This document shows, in pieces, positions 1-9,167 of a stretch of 64,000 bases of DNA. A program made the translations under genes and the position numbers. The notes below the pieces were generated by a model that saw only the letters and a program-made list of their open reading frames with translations, searched no databases and had not been told where the DNA came from. Each line of letters starts with the position of its first letter. The stretch's first letter is position 1. The stretch is from Berkiella_A sp963976875 (GTDB lineage Bacteria > Pseudomonadota > Gammaproteobacteria > Berkiellales > Berkiellaceae), in the NCBI GenBank assembly GCA_963976875.1, contig CAXBML010000001.1, positions 1 to 64,000 of the forward strand. Reading direction: 5' to 3'.

Positions 1-459
1 ATTTCCAAGATTTAGGCGAAGGGGAAACCCGAGATGTGACGTTTACCTATACGGCGACCGATGATTCTGGTGCTGCTAATGCCACAAGTACCGTTAAAAC
101 TGTGACCATTACGGTCACAGGGACCAATGATCAACCGGTCGCTAGTGATATCGTCATTAATGCGGTGGAAGACGGGGCCACAGTGAATGGCAACTTTGTG
201 GTCAGTGATGTGGATGTAAACAACACGCCTGATACCCATACTTTTGCCATTGTCACCGACTTAAGCGCCGGCGAAGGCACAGTCACGAATAATGGAAATG
301 GTACCTTTACCTATGATCCCGGCAGTGATTTCCAAGATTTAGGCGAAGGGGAAACCCGAGATGTGACGTTTACCTATACGGCAACGGATGATTCTGGGGC
401 TGCTAATGCCACAAGTACCGTTAAAACTGTGACTATTACGGTTACGGGAGCAAACGATT
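1..459 (+). repeat. 327-bp tandem coding repeat of the adhesin
   Basis: Base 1 onward is repeated almost exactly from base 328, giving a period of 327 bp (109 codons). Over the roughly 130 bases that can be compared there are only a few, mostly synonymous, changes. More copies probably lie upstream, outside the window. Confidence 0.85.
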
Positions 460-3400
460 CCCCCGTTATTGTTGCGATGAATAATGCTTCTGCGTTAACC
501 GCTATAAATGAAGATATTTTGAGTGCCGCTAATACCGGTCAGGCAGTGAGCAGTTTAATTGAGTTTAATTCTACTGGAGATGCCAACCTAGCTGATGTTA
601 CCGATATCGATGCTAGCGCGAGTTTACAAGGGGTTGCCATTGTGGGCAATGCCGCCATAGCAGGCGAAGGAACTTGGCAATATGATAATAGTGGTACATG
701 GGTAGATATCTTAACCACAGCGAGTGAATCCAATGCGATATTAATAAATGCCGCCACACTGATTCGGTTTAACCCCGCACCAGATTATAATGGTGACCCT
801 GGGAGCTTAACATTTAGAGCCGTCGATAATACCGCAACTGTTTTTGTAGATGGAGACAGCATTGATTTAAGTGGTGGTGGCGCGACGGGAGGCATCACGC
901 CTTATTCTACTGACACTGGCACAATGGATGTCACGGTCAATGCTGTAAATGATGCTCCAGTGATCCAAAACAATGTCAGCTTAAATCCAATTAATGAGGA
1001 TCCAGTTTCTAATCCCGGCCAAACAATTAGTTCTTTTCTAGCGCTTGGATCCGATGTCACAGATGTTGATACGGGTGCCTCTTTATCAGGCGTGGTGATT
1101 ATATCAAACCCAGCAAACGCAGTGACACAAGGTTCTTGGCAGTTTTCAACCGATGGTGGTTCAACTTGGTTAGATATTGGTGTTTCTAGTGTTGCGGCAA
1201 GTGTCGCTTTAAGTGAAAGCACTTTGCTTAGATTTGACCCAGTACAAGATTATAATGGCACAACAGATTTAATTTTTAGAGCACTAGATGATACATTCAC
1301 AGGTTCATTTTCAGATAGTACAGCAATGATTCAGACGGTTGACACCACTTTAAATGGTGGAACAACGGCTATTTCTAGTTCGGTAGGATTAATGGAACTT
1401 GAGGTAAATGACGCCCCTATTCTTTCAACTAACCTGGAGCTTTTAGCTTTACACAATGGCACAACAGCCACTAATGTCATTATCGATAACTCACTATTAA
1501 ACACTACGGACGTTGATACGCCCGCAGGTTCTATTACTTATACTGTTACTACCAATGTCGCCAATGGAACATTGTATATGGATGCCAATAATAATGACAT
1601 GTACGATAGCGGAGAGGATGTTACCAGCTTTACACAAGCCGATATTGACTCTGGCAGTATACAATACGTCACCAATGAAACCGGGACCAACTTTACGCAA
1701 GACAGTTTTGTTTTTGATATGAGTGATGGCGTCAATCCAGCCATCAGTGACACCTTCCATATAGCCGTTGGGGTGAATACTACAGCTGATACGCCAGCCG
1801 ATAATACAGACGGTATATTATCATTGCGCGATGCTGTGAGTATTGCAAACAGTGCAACATCAGACGTGAGTGTTATACTACAAAACGCCACTTATTTATT
1901 AGGCGGTACTGAGTTATCTCTTAACAATGCGAATGCGGCTATTAGTATTGATGGAATAGATTCAACCATTGATGCACAAGGCAATAGTAGGGTGCTTAAT
2001 GTTACCGGTGCTAGCACCAATGTGACCATAAATGATATGACGATTACAGGTGGTAATAGCATTATGGATGGTGGTGGTATTTCTAATAATTCTGGTGCTA
2101 GTTTTACAGCAAATAATAGCTCGATAAGTGGCAATACGGCTAGTTTTTTTGGTGGTGGTATTTATAATCAAAACGCTGATTTAACCTTGAATAATAGCAC
2201 GATAAGTAATAATGATGCTACTTTTGAGGGCGGTGGTGTTTACAATGATCAATCTAATTTTGTCGCAAATAATAGCACGATAAGTAACAATGCTGCTGAT
2301 AACATTGGTGGTGGGGTATACAACTTTTCATCTGATTTTACCGCAAGTAATAGCACGATAAGTAGTAATGATGCTTCTGATGGCGGTGGCATTTACAATG
2401 ATATGAGTAGTAACGTTACAACCAACAGCACAATCATTGTTGGTAATACTGCGACAACAAATAACGAAATCAACAATGATGGTGGCACTGTCGTTTTAAC
2501 CGACAGCCTTCAAGGCGGTGTAAATTTAAACGGACTTGGCATTGCCACAGTCGCCAATGTCTTTGGCACTAATGTACTCGCCGACAACGGTGGCCCCACA
2601 CAAACAATTGCACTCTCCTCTACGAGTATTGCGATTAATAATGGTGTCGCTGGTGGTCCAGGTGCAGATGATGAATTTGCCGACCAACGTGGCGTGGTTT
2701 ATGTAGGGCAGACGGATATTGGGGCATATGAAGCTGAAAACCCTAATAGTGCGCCTGTGGTAGTTAATGGTAAGAGTTTCCCGATAACACAAGAATCTAA
2801 TATTTCTACTATCCAGTCCATTAGCTCATTATTATTATTTGGCACAGATATTACAGATGTAGATAGTATGTCTTCTATGTCTGGTGTGGCGATTGTTTCA
2901 AATCCAGCTAATGAGGTAACTGAAGGGACATGGGAGTTTTCTACAGACAGCGGTGTGAGCTGGATGGATGTTGGGGTTGCTAGTGACGGAGCTGGCGCTG
3001 TCGCGCTAAGTGAGAGCACAGAGGTACGATTTAATCCTGCATCTGGTTACTTTGGTTTAGCACCTGCTTTAGAGTTTAGAGCTTTGGATAACACCTATAC
3101 CTCAGGATTTTCTACTAGCAATCCAGTTTCAATTATAAATGTAGATACCACCAGCAATGGTGGTGCAACTTCTATTTCAGCTAATACGGGCACAATAGAC
3201 ATAATAGTGAATGGTACACCCATTGCGGCTGATGATGCAGTAAGTCTTGAACAATATGATAGCGCATCAGGAAATGTATTGACAGATGGAACAGCAGATA
3301 GTGATCCTGATGGAGATTTGTTAACGGTTATTGAAGTTAATGGGAACCCTGCGAATGTGGGGACAAATATACTATTACCTTCTACGGCAGATCTAACGCT

Positions 3401-4211
3401 TAACTCTGATGGTTCTTACACATATGATTCTAATTTTTCTTTATTCCCCGGTGATATGGATAGTTTTACTTACACTATATCAGATGGTAAAGGTGGTTCT
3501 GATACTGCAACGGTTAATATTACTATTACGGCGGTGGCTCCCCCTGTTGTTCTGGATTTAGATGGTGATGGTATAGAACTGGTTTCAGCAGAAGACTCAG
3601 CCGTTACATGGGTTGATGAGCAGGGTAATGAATTTGGGACTGGCTGGGTTTCCCCAGATGATGCCTTATTAGTATTTGATGCCAATCAAGATGGTCAATT
3701 TAGTGGACTAGAAGAAATCGAACTGGTTAACTATCATCCTGATGCTAAAACAGACTTAGAAGGCTTAGCCTTAGCATTTGATAGTAATCAAGATGGTGTT
3801 TTTGACATGCAAGATAATCAATTTGAACAATTTGCTATTTGGCAGGATGCGAATCAAGATGGTATCAGCCAAGCGAACGAATATACCCCAATTGTAGATT
3901 CAAATGTCGATAGTATAAACTTAACTTCAGATGATGTTGTAGAAATAGTCGAAGGCAATACAATATATGGCACGGCCTCTTATGTAGACAAAGAGGGTAA
4001 TATGTTTGATGTTGGAGATGTCGGGCTACAGATTCAGAGTGTCCTAGATGATACTGAAACAGATTCACTTGAGAGCTTAGGTGAGACTCAAAATGACAGC
4101 ACTGAACAAGCATCATTGCCTGTTGAGTCAGATAATTCAGCACCCACTCAAGATCAAACTTTTAGTATCACAATTGAACAACAAAACAATCCTGATGATT
4201 TTGGTGTGTAA
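1..4211 (+). CDS. Giant repeat adhesin, C-terminal part (5' truncated by window)
   Basis: The reading frame is already open at base 3, so the true start lies outside the window. The visible ~1400 residues begin with near-identical cadherin/VCBS-like repeats ending in VTVTGxND (1-460). Three copies follow of a module with the pattern DVDxxASLSGVAI...GTWxFSTD...LRFxP...FRALD (about 470-960, 960-1420 and 2750-3215). Between them, 1780-2740 encodes a right-handed beta-helix with repeated GGGIYN/NNSTIS motifs and a closing NGGPTQT...DIGAYE motif, known as the choice-of-anchor Q type. A VCBS-like unit and a LDLDGDGIEL block with DANQDGQ-type calcium-binding loops (3540-3880) lie near the C-terminus. 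Such proteins are normally large surface or secreted adhesins exported by type I secretion. No RTX nonapeptide block is visible. The tail is acidic. The product class is secure; the binding target is unknown. Confidence 0.85.
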   Translation, partial: FQDLGEGETRDVTFTYTATDDSGAANATSTVKTVTITVTGTNDQPVASDIVINAVEDGATVNGNFVVSDVDVNNTPDTHTFAIVTDLSAGEGTVTNNGNGTFTYDPGSDFQDLGEGETRDVTFTYTATDDSGAANATSTVKTVTITVTGANDSPVIVAMNNASALTAINEDILSAANTGQAVSSLIEFNSTGDANLADVTDIDASASLQGVAIVGNAAIAGEGTWQYDNSGTWVDILTTASESNAILINAATLIRFNPAPDYNGDPGSLTFRAVDNTATVFVDGDSIDLSGGGATGGITPYSTDTGTMDVTVNAVNDAPVIQNNVSLNPINEDPVSNPGQTISSFLALGSDVTDVDTGASLSGVVIISNPANAVTQGSWQFSTDGGSTWLDIGVSSVAASVALSESTLLRFDPVQDYNGTTDLIFRALDDTFTGSFSDSTAMIQTVDTTLNGGTTAISSSVGLMELEVNDAPILSTNLELLALHNGTTATNVIIDNSLLNTTDVDTPAGSITYTVTTNVANGTLYMDANNNDMYDSGEDVTSFTQADIDSGSIQYVTNETGTNFTQDSFVFDMSDGVNPAISDTFHIAVGVNTTADTPADNTDGILSLRDAVSIANSATSDVSVILQNATYLLGGTELSLNNANAAISIDGIDSTIDAQGNSRVLNVTGASTNVTINDMTITGGNSIMDGGGISNNSGASFTANNSSISGNTASFFGGGIYNQNADLTLNNSTISNNDATFEGGGVYNDQSNFVANNSTISNNAADNIGGGVYNFSSDFTASNSTISSNDASDGGGIYNDMSSNVTTNSTIIVGNTATTNNEINNDGGTVVLTDSLQGGVNLNGLGIATVANVFGTNVLADNGGPTQTIALSSTSIAINNGVAGGPGADDEFADQRGVVYVGQTDIGAYEAENPNSAPVVVNGKSFPITQESNISTIQSISSLLLFGTDITDVDSMSSMSGVAIVSNPANEVTEGTWEFSTDSGVSWMDVGVASDGAGAVALSESTEVRFNPASGYFGLAPALEFRALDNTYTSGFSTSNPVSIINVDTTSNGGATSISANTGTIDIIVNGTPIAADDAVSLEQYDSASGNVLTDGTADSDPDGDLLTVIEVNGNPANVGTNILLPSTADLTLNSDGSYTYDSNFSLFPGDMDSFTYTISDGKGGSDTATVNITITAVAPPVVLDLDGDGIELVSAEDSAVTWVDEQGNEFGTGWVSPDDALLVFDANQDGQFSGLEEIELVNYHPDAKTDLEGLALAFDSNQDGVFDMQDNQFEQFAIWQDANQDGISQANEYTPIVDSNVDSINLTSDDVVEIVEGNTIYGTASYVDKEGNMFDVGDVGLQIQSVLDDTETDSLESLGETQNDSTEQASLPVESDNSAPTQDQTFSITIEQQNNPDDFGV

Positions 4212-4360
4212 GATTTTTTATGACAAAATAATGTCGGACCTATCTCCATCTATGCATTGTAATTATATTTTTAGCGGTCTAGGATATTAGCTATGTGTGA
4301 AGAAACTCAATATACTTTGTATTTCAAAGTTTCCCAAGACCCTATTTATCGGAGGCGACT

Positions 4361-5503
4361 ATGGCGGCATCTGGTCCTGAAAATTTAACAACAGAACAAA
4401 TATTAACGATGTGTAGAGGGATTTTTTCCCAATTTGAAGAGAATGAAACGCTCAGAAAAGTCCAAGGTTTGCTCAGGGTCGCTGGGGGAAAAGCCGATAC
4501 GGATCGCATTTTAGATTCTGGCATTATCCCAGAAATTAACAAAAGTAATGTACATACGGTTTTAGATGCAGTCAAAAGACTCTTGCCAGTTTTGAGTTCA
4601 CGTATCGCGGATGCGGCACCAGATGAATTAGCAGAGCTACAGTCAGTGAGTCATGCGCTCAGCAGTGATGATGATGCAACTGTGACAGCTGCTTCTAGTG
4701 CCTTAATAAAGTTTATTGACACCATGGCCGAGAGTGGAAATCAAAACAAAGAATATTTAGCTGAGATTTTATATGGTTATATTCATTTTGCCACAATAAT
4801 AAAAGAGTTTTCTGATATCAATAAAATGACATCTGATAACTGTGCCATTGTGCTGGGGCCTAAGTTTGATGCGATGCTAGATTTAGTCGATAAATCGGAT
4901 AAAGATATTATGGCCGCAGCAGCTAAAATCGGTCTTGTAAATGACCTTGTGTGTCAGGCTATTGATTCAGGAAGCTTTGATTTATCATTTGCTTCTAAAT
5001 ATATTGAACAATTAATGTCGGCTCGTCAAAAGGGATTTGCTGAGGCTAGTATACAAGCAGAGAAAACCAGTGGGGTTGTGATCGGGTTAATGGATAGGTT
5101 ACATAATGTTACAACTGACATGGATGCAACGAAGAGCTATCTAGACTCCTTGCTGGACAAAAAAAGTGCAATGCCGATAGCAATACGTAGATCAAAACAA
5201 GAAAAAAAGGCAGCATCATTGATTAAATCCATGATAAAAACAACAAAGGCTAAATTGGGAGGATTAGAAGAGAAACTGCAGGCGTTACAATCTGATATGC
5301 ATGACTATGAGATGAAACGAACAGGGTTTGTCAATGCTTTAAATAGTTTAAGAGATTCGATGTCTAGGCTAGAAGATGATGTATCTGCCTCTGCCTCTGC
5401 TTCGGCTTCTGGTTCAGAACTTTCCAACCTTTCAGATAGCTCTTTATCCTCTGATGAAGAACCATTAACACCAGAACCTGCGAGAAAACGATCTCCTCGG
5501 TAA
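4361..5503 (+). CDS. RhoGAP-like domain protein, putative effector
   Basis: A 380-residue protein with no signal peptide or membrane segment. ATG 4361 follows a strong GGAGG with 5-nt spacing. Residues ~20-200 read like a RhoGAP domain. GLLRVAGGK (36-44) matches the family's G(I/L)FRxSG motif, with Arg39 at the arginine-finger position. VHTVLDAVKRLL (64-75) resembles the second conserved helix with its Lys. NKMTSDNCAIVLGPKF (154-169) matches the family's NKMTxxNLAIVFGPNL very closely. The Asn that normally follows GP is Lys168 here, so activity could be altered. Residues ~210-340 are Lys/Glu-rich and probably coiled-coil. The C-terminus is a Ser/Ala run, an acidic stretch and a basic ARKRSPR tail. 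RhoGAPs stimulate GTP hydrolysis by Rho-family GTPases, which bacteria lack, so a host target is inferred. The gene lies between two adhesin genes and has its own terminator. Confidence 0.7.
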   Translation: MAASGPENLTTEQILTMCRGIFSQFEENETLRKVQGLLRVAGGKADTDRILDSGIIPEINKSNVHTVLDAVKRLLPVLSSRIADAAPDELAELQSVSHALSSDDDATVTAASSALIKFIDTMAESGNQNKEYLAEILYGYIHFATIIKEFSDINKMTSDNCAIVLGPKFDAMLDLVDKSDKDIMAAAAKIGLVNDLVCQAIDSGSFDLSFASKYIEQLMSARQKGFAEASIQAEKTSGVVIGLMDRLHNVTTDMDATKSYLDSLLDKKSAMPIAIRRSKQEKKAASLIKSMIKTTKAKLGGLEEKLQALQSDMHDYEMKRTGFVNALNSLRDSMSRLEDDVSASASASASGSELSNLSDSSLSSDEEPLTPEPARKRSPR

Positions 5504-5521
5504 AATTCAAATCTACCCATT

Positions 5522-5549
5522 AAAAAAGAGCGCTTATAGCGCTTTTTTT
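5522..5549 (+). terminator. Rho-independent terminator after the RhoGAP-like gene
   Basis: AGCGC-TTATA-GCGCT forms a hairpin flanked by A6 on the left and T7 on the right, about 20 bases after the stop codon. The symmetry would let it work on both strands, but no minus-strand gene ends here. Confidence 0.85.
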
Positions 5550-5691
5550 ATAATTGGTTAGATATATTGCATTAGCATGTTGACTCTTTCGATTGGGCTT
5601 AAATATTAATCATGGTATTCTGACAGTAATAATTGAAAGTAGTAATTTAGCATTAAAACTAAATTGAGCATTAAAAGGACTTTGATAATAA

Positions 5692-8600
5692 ATGTCTGAC
5701 TCTAATAATAATAAAATACCCACAACATTACAGAAAACATTAAAGTGGCAACAAGATAGCTTACTAGTGCCGATTAAAATGTCCTTAGATGATGTGGATA
5801 TTCCTATGGAAGCAGGCGTGCTTTATTATGACAATATCGTTCAGTCATTCGAGGATACCATGACTCAATTAGCCGCTTTAGATGAGGTGGCTTTAGAAAA
5901 AGCAATAGCGGATATTTTGGCTAAAAATTCTACAGAGACAATAGAACAATTTCTTGATTTAGAAATAGAAGAATTATTTAAAGTCCCTGTTGAGCATAGA
6001 GGAAGTGAGCTAAAAACTTTGGTTGTGTTGTCTAATTTTGGCGCTGTGGAGTCTGTTGAGACACAATTAGGCAAAGTGATAAGAAATAGCTTCATTCGTC
6101 AGCTAGAATCAGTTAGTTCGGTGGGAAGAGACCTAAGCGATGCTTATGATCCAGGCGCTGCGAATAATAATGACTTGCCTATTATTCCAGCAGACTTTAA
6201 TGATTTTCCTACAACACCCTATATTTTAATGGGTGATTCTGATGAGCTATTATTACGCACAAACCCTAATGTTACCATTCAAGCGAATATCTTTCAGAAA
6301 GGGGCTCGTTTTGGAACAGATTCAGAAGATGCGTTAACCATAGATTCAACCCGAGTAGGTTCTGCAAAAAATACTTTAGCAGACAGAGTCGTCATTACCA
6401 CGCCAGAAGGCAATACGCTCACGCTATATTTAGAAGCTGTGGGTGGGTTTGTAAAAGGGGATATTGTCTATGAGATGTCTAATCCTGTCAGCCATATCGA
6501 TGGCCCAGGCGTGGATGTTTACATTGATGGCGATACCGGCGAGCAAATCTTTGTCGATAAATTCACTTATACCTTGACCGACCAAGATTTTGATAGTGCA
6601 ACCAACAATATTGAAATTCATGTAATAGATGATGCGCCTGTAGCGAATAACAATACGAATAATGTAGATGAGACAGCATTATTTGTTAATGGTATTGGCA
6701 GTGAAACAGCAATAGGCAATGTGTTAACCGATAACAATGGCTTTGGGGTTAATGCATTAGGTGGTGATGGCGGCGAAATTTCGTTAGTCAACGGTGTTAC
6801 TGATGGCGGAGTTGGGGATCAAGATGGTTTAGCCAATGGCGTAATTGTGATTAATACGACTTATGGTCAGCTCTCCATGAACGCGACAACAGGTTCATAC
6901 ACCTATACATTGATTGATGCGACAGCAGTGCCAGATGGTAACGGCACGGCAAATGATATTGTAACTTACCAAATTATAGATACAGATGGTGATACAGCAA
7001 CGGCCAGTTTAAATATTACAATTAATTTGAATCAAGCCCCTACAGCAAATAATGATGCTGTGGGCACAGATGAAGATAATCCCACTACCTACAATACCCC
7101 TGGTGTATTAACGAATGATACGGATCCTGATGTGGGAGATGTGCTTCAGGTCGTCAGTATTGACACGACAGGCACAGTTGGACAGGTTAATTTTTTGGCG
7201 AATGGCCAAATATCATATGATCCTAATGGCTTGTTTGAAAATTTGGCCGAAGGCCAAACCACAACAGATACTTTCACTTATACAATAGAAGATGCTGAGG
7301 GCTTGACGAGTACAGCAACCGTAACGGTCACTATCACGGGGGTAAATGATGCCCCTGTAGCGGTTGTCGATACGGATAGTGGTGCTGAAGGTAATGAAAC
7401 GGTCGCTTCTGTTGCCGTGACAGGAAATGTTCTAACAAATGATACGGACGTTGATAGCCCTCAAGTTGATTTTACAGCCATTGCCCAGTTAGCTATTGGT
7501 TTATATGGCATATTAACACTCAATGCGGATGGCAGTTATTCTTATACGATTAATGACGCAAATGCCACAGTGAATGCAATTAATGTTGGGGATACCTTGG
7601 TAGATGTTTTTAATTATACAATGTCTGATAATAATCCGACAAATGCCAAAACCTCGAGTAGTACTTTGAGTATTACCATTACCGGCACTAACGATGCGCC
7701 TGTGGCCGTAGCTGATACGGCTAGTGGTAATGAAGGCAATGAAACAGTTGCTTCTGTGGCCATCACCGGCAATGTACTCACCAATGACACCGATGTGGAT
7801 ACCCCTCTGGTGAATTTAGATGTCACAGCAGCCGTAATAGTCGGGACATATGGTACGCTGACGCTCAATGCGGATGGTAGTTATAGTTATGCGATTGATG
7901 ATAGTAATGCGACAGTGAATGCCTTAAATACGGGCAGTAGTGTACAGGATGTTTTTAACTATACGTTAAATGATAACCATGGCACAGATCCCAAAACAGA
8001 TACAGGCACATTGACGATTACTATCAATGGCACTAACGATGCGCCTGTGGCCGTAGCTGATACGGCTAGTGGTAATGAAGGCAATGAAACAGTTGCTTCT
8101 GTGGCCATCACCGGCAATGTACTCACCAATGACACCGATGTGGATACCCCACTGGTGAATTTAGATGTCACGGCAGCAGTCATTGTCGGGACTTATGGCA
8201 CGCTGACATTAAATGCTGATGGTAGCTATAGCTATGCAATTGATGATAATAATGCCACAGTTGATGCCTTGAATACGGGAGGGAGTGTACAGGATGTTTT
8301 TAATTATACCTTGAATGACAATCATGCCACAGATCCTAAAACAGATACGGGTACATTGACGATTACTATCAATGGCACAAATGATGCGCCGGTTATTGCT
8401 GATTTAGATGGTGATGTATTTATTCACTTAGATGGTGGTGGTGCGCAGATTTTGAATCAGGGTGCTGCTGCTAGTATTACAGATATCGATTCTTCGGATT
8501 TTGATACGGGTACTTTACGTGTTGAGATTACGGCTAATGCCGTTCCGGCAGAAGATGTTATTAGTATTCAAGATCAAGGCATGGGTGCCGGGCAAATTGG

Positions 8601-9072
8601 TGTGGCGGGCATTAATATTACTTATGAAGGCACCATTATTGGTACGGTAGATGGTGGCTCTACAAATACTTTACTATTGATTAATTTTGATAGTGATGCC
8701 AATGCAACCAGTGTTAGTGCGTTATTGAATGCGGTTACATATGAGAATACTAATGCAGTTAATCCCAGTACCCTTGATAGGACGGTAGATTTTACCGTGA
8801 CAGACGGGGATGGGGGGACCAGCACGGTTGCTTCTGTTACGGTAACAGATTTAGACATAGATGCTGTGATGAATGCAGAAATAGATTCTGGGGCACCTAT
8901 TGCGCCTGGAGACGTACTGGATGGAGTGGGTGATATTGATTTGTCAGCAATCAGTGAACCTGGCCCTTCGAGCGTAGAGCAATCTGGGGTTGATTTGAAC
9001 AGTGTATTAGGATTTTTAGGGCCAGAAATTTTAGATTTATTTGACGATTTTAATTATACACCTGAGCTTTGA
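5692..9072 (+). CDS. VCBS/cadherin-like repeat surface protein
   Basis: A 1126-residue protein starting at ATG 5692 behind AAAGGA. Residues 1-150 are a non-repetitive, partly helical head without a Sec signal, rich in Glu/Leu. Next come a beta-rich unit and a series of VCBS/cadherin-like repeats with the pattern GTNDAPVAVADT...NVLTNDTDVD...LTLNADGSYSY...FNYTL. Two of these are almost identical (7684-8373). The last ~230 residues are a different beta module (TDIDSSDFDTG...VTYENTN...TVTDGDGG) and an acidic end. No RTX nonapeptides or LPXTG motif are seen. The family is typical of type I secreted adhesins; there is no transporter gene in the window to confirm the route. It probably belongs with the adhesin at 1-4211. 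It lies 94 bases upstream of the LRR gene on the same strand. Confidence 0.8.
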   Translation: MSDSNNNKIPTTLQKTLKWQQDSLLVPIKMSLDDVDIPMEAGVLYYDNIVQSFEDTMTQLAALDEVALEKAIADILAKNSTETIEQFLDLEIEELFKVPVEHRGSELKTLVVLSNFGAVESVETQLGKVIRNSFIRQLESVSSVGRDLSDAYDPGAANNNDLPIIPADFNDFPTTPYILMGDSDELLLRTNPNVTIQANIFQKGARFGTDSEDALTIDSTRVGSAKNTLADRVVITTPEGNTLTLYLEAVGGFVKGDIVYEMSNPVSHIDGPGVDVYIDGDTGEQIFVDKFTYTLTDQDFDSATNNIEIHVIDDAPVANNNTNNVDETALFVNGIGSETAIGNVLTDNNGFGVNALGGDGGEISLVNGVTDGGVGDQDGLANGVIVINTTYGQLSMNATTGSYTYTLIDATAVPDGNGTANDIVTYQIIDTDGDTATASLNITINLNQAPTANNDAVGTDEDNPTTYNTPGVLTNDTDPDVGDVLQVVSIDTTGTVGQVNFLANGQISYDPNGLFENLAEGQTTTDTFTYTIEDAEGLTSTATVTVTITGVNDAPVAVVDTDSGAEGNETVASVAVTGNVLTNDTDVDSPQVDFTAIAQLAIGLYGILTLNADGSYSYTINDANATVNAINVGDTLVDVFNYTMSDNNPTNAKTSSSTLSITITGTNDAPVAVADTASGNEGNETVASVAITGNVLTNDTDVDTPLVNLDVTAAVIVGTYGTLTLNADGSYSYAIDDSNATVNALNTGSSVQDVFNYTLNDNHGTDPKTDTGTLTITINGTNDAPVAVADTASGNEGNETVASVAITGNVLTNDTDVDTPLVNLDVTAAVIVGTYGTLTLNADGSYSYAIDDNNATVDALNTGGSVQDVFNYTLNDNHATDPKTDTGTLTITINGTNDAPVIADLDGDVFIHLDGGGAQILNQGAAASITDIDSSDFDTGTLRVEITANAVPAEDVISIQDQGMGAGQIGVAGINITYEGTIIGTVDGGSTNTLLLINFDSDANATSVSALLNAVTYENTNAVNPSTLDRTVDFTVTDGDGGTSTVASVTVTDLDIDAVMNAEIDSGAPIAPGDVLDGVGDIDLSAISEPGPSSVEQSGVDLNSVLGFLGPEILDLFDDFNYTPEL
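7684..8373 (+). repeat. Two 345-bp near-identical VCBS coding repeats
   Basis: GGCACTAACGATGCGCC occurs at 7684 and again at 8029, and the related GGCACAAATGATGCGCC starts a diverging third unit at 8374. The period is therefore 345 bp (115 codons). The first ~120 bases of the two units are almost identical; later parts differ at scattered positions. This points to recent duplication or gene conversion. Confidence 0.85.
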
Positions 9073-9167
9073 TGAGGTACACGCTTTTTACGACCATAGT
9101 CTAATGTTGTCCAAAATTAGTTTGGGATAAGCTTAAGCTATATTTTTCTGCACAAAGAGCAACTAGA

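Noticed and set aside
4081..4290. 69-codon frame overlapping the adhesin end
   Set aside because: Out-of-frame shadow of the adhesin 3' end with no start signal or recognisable sequence.
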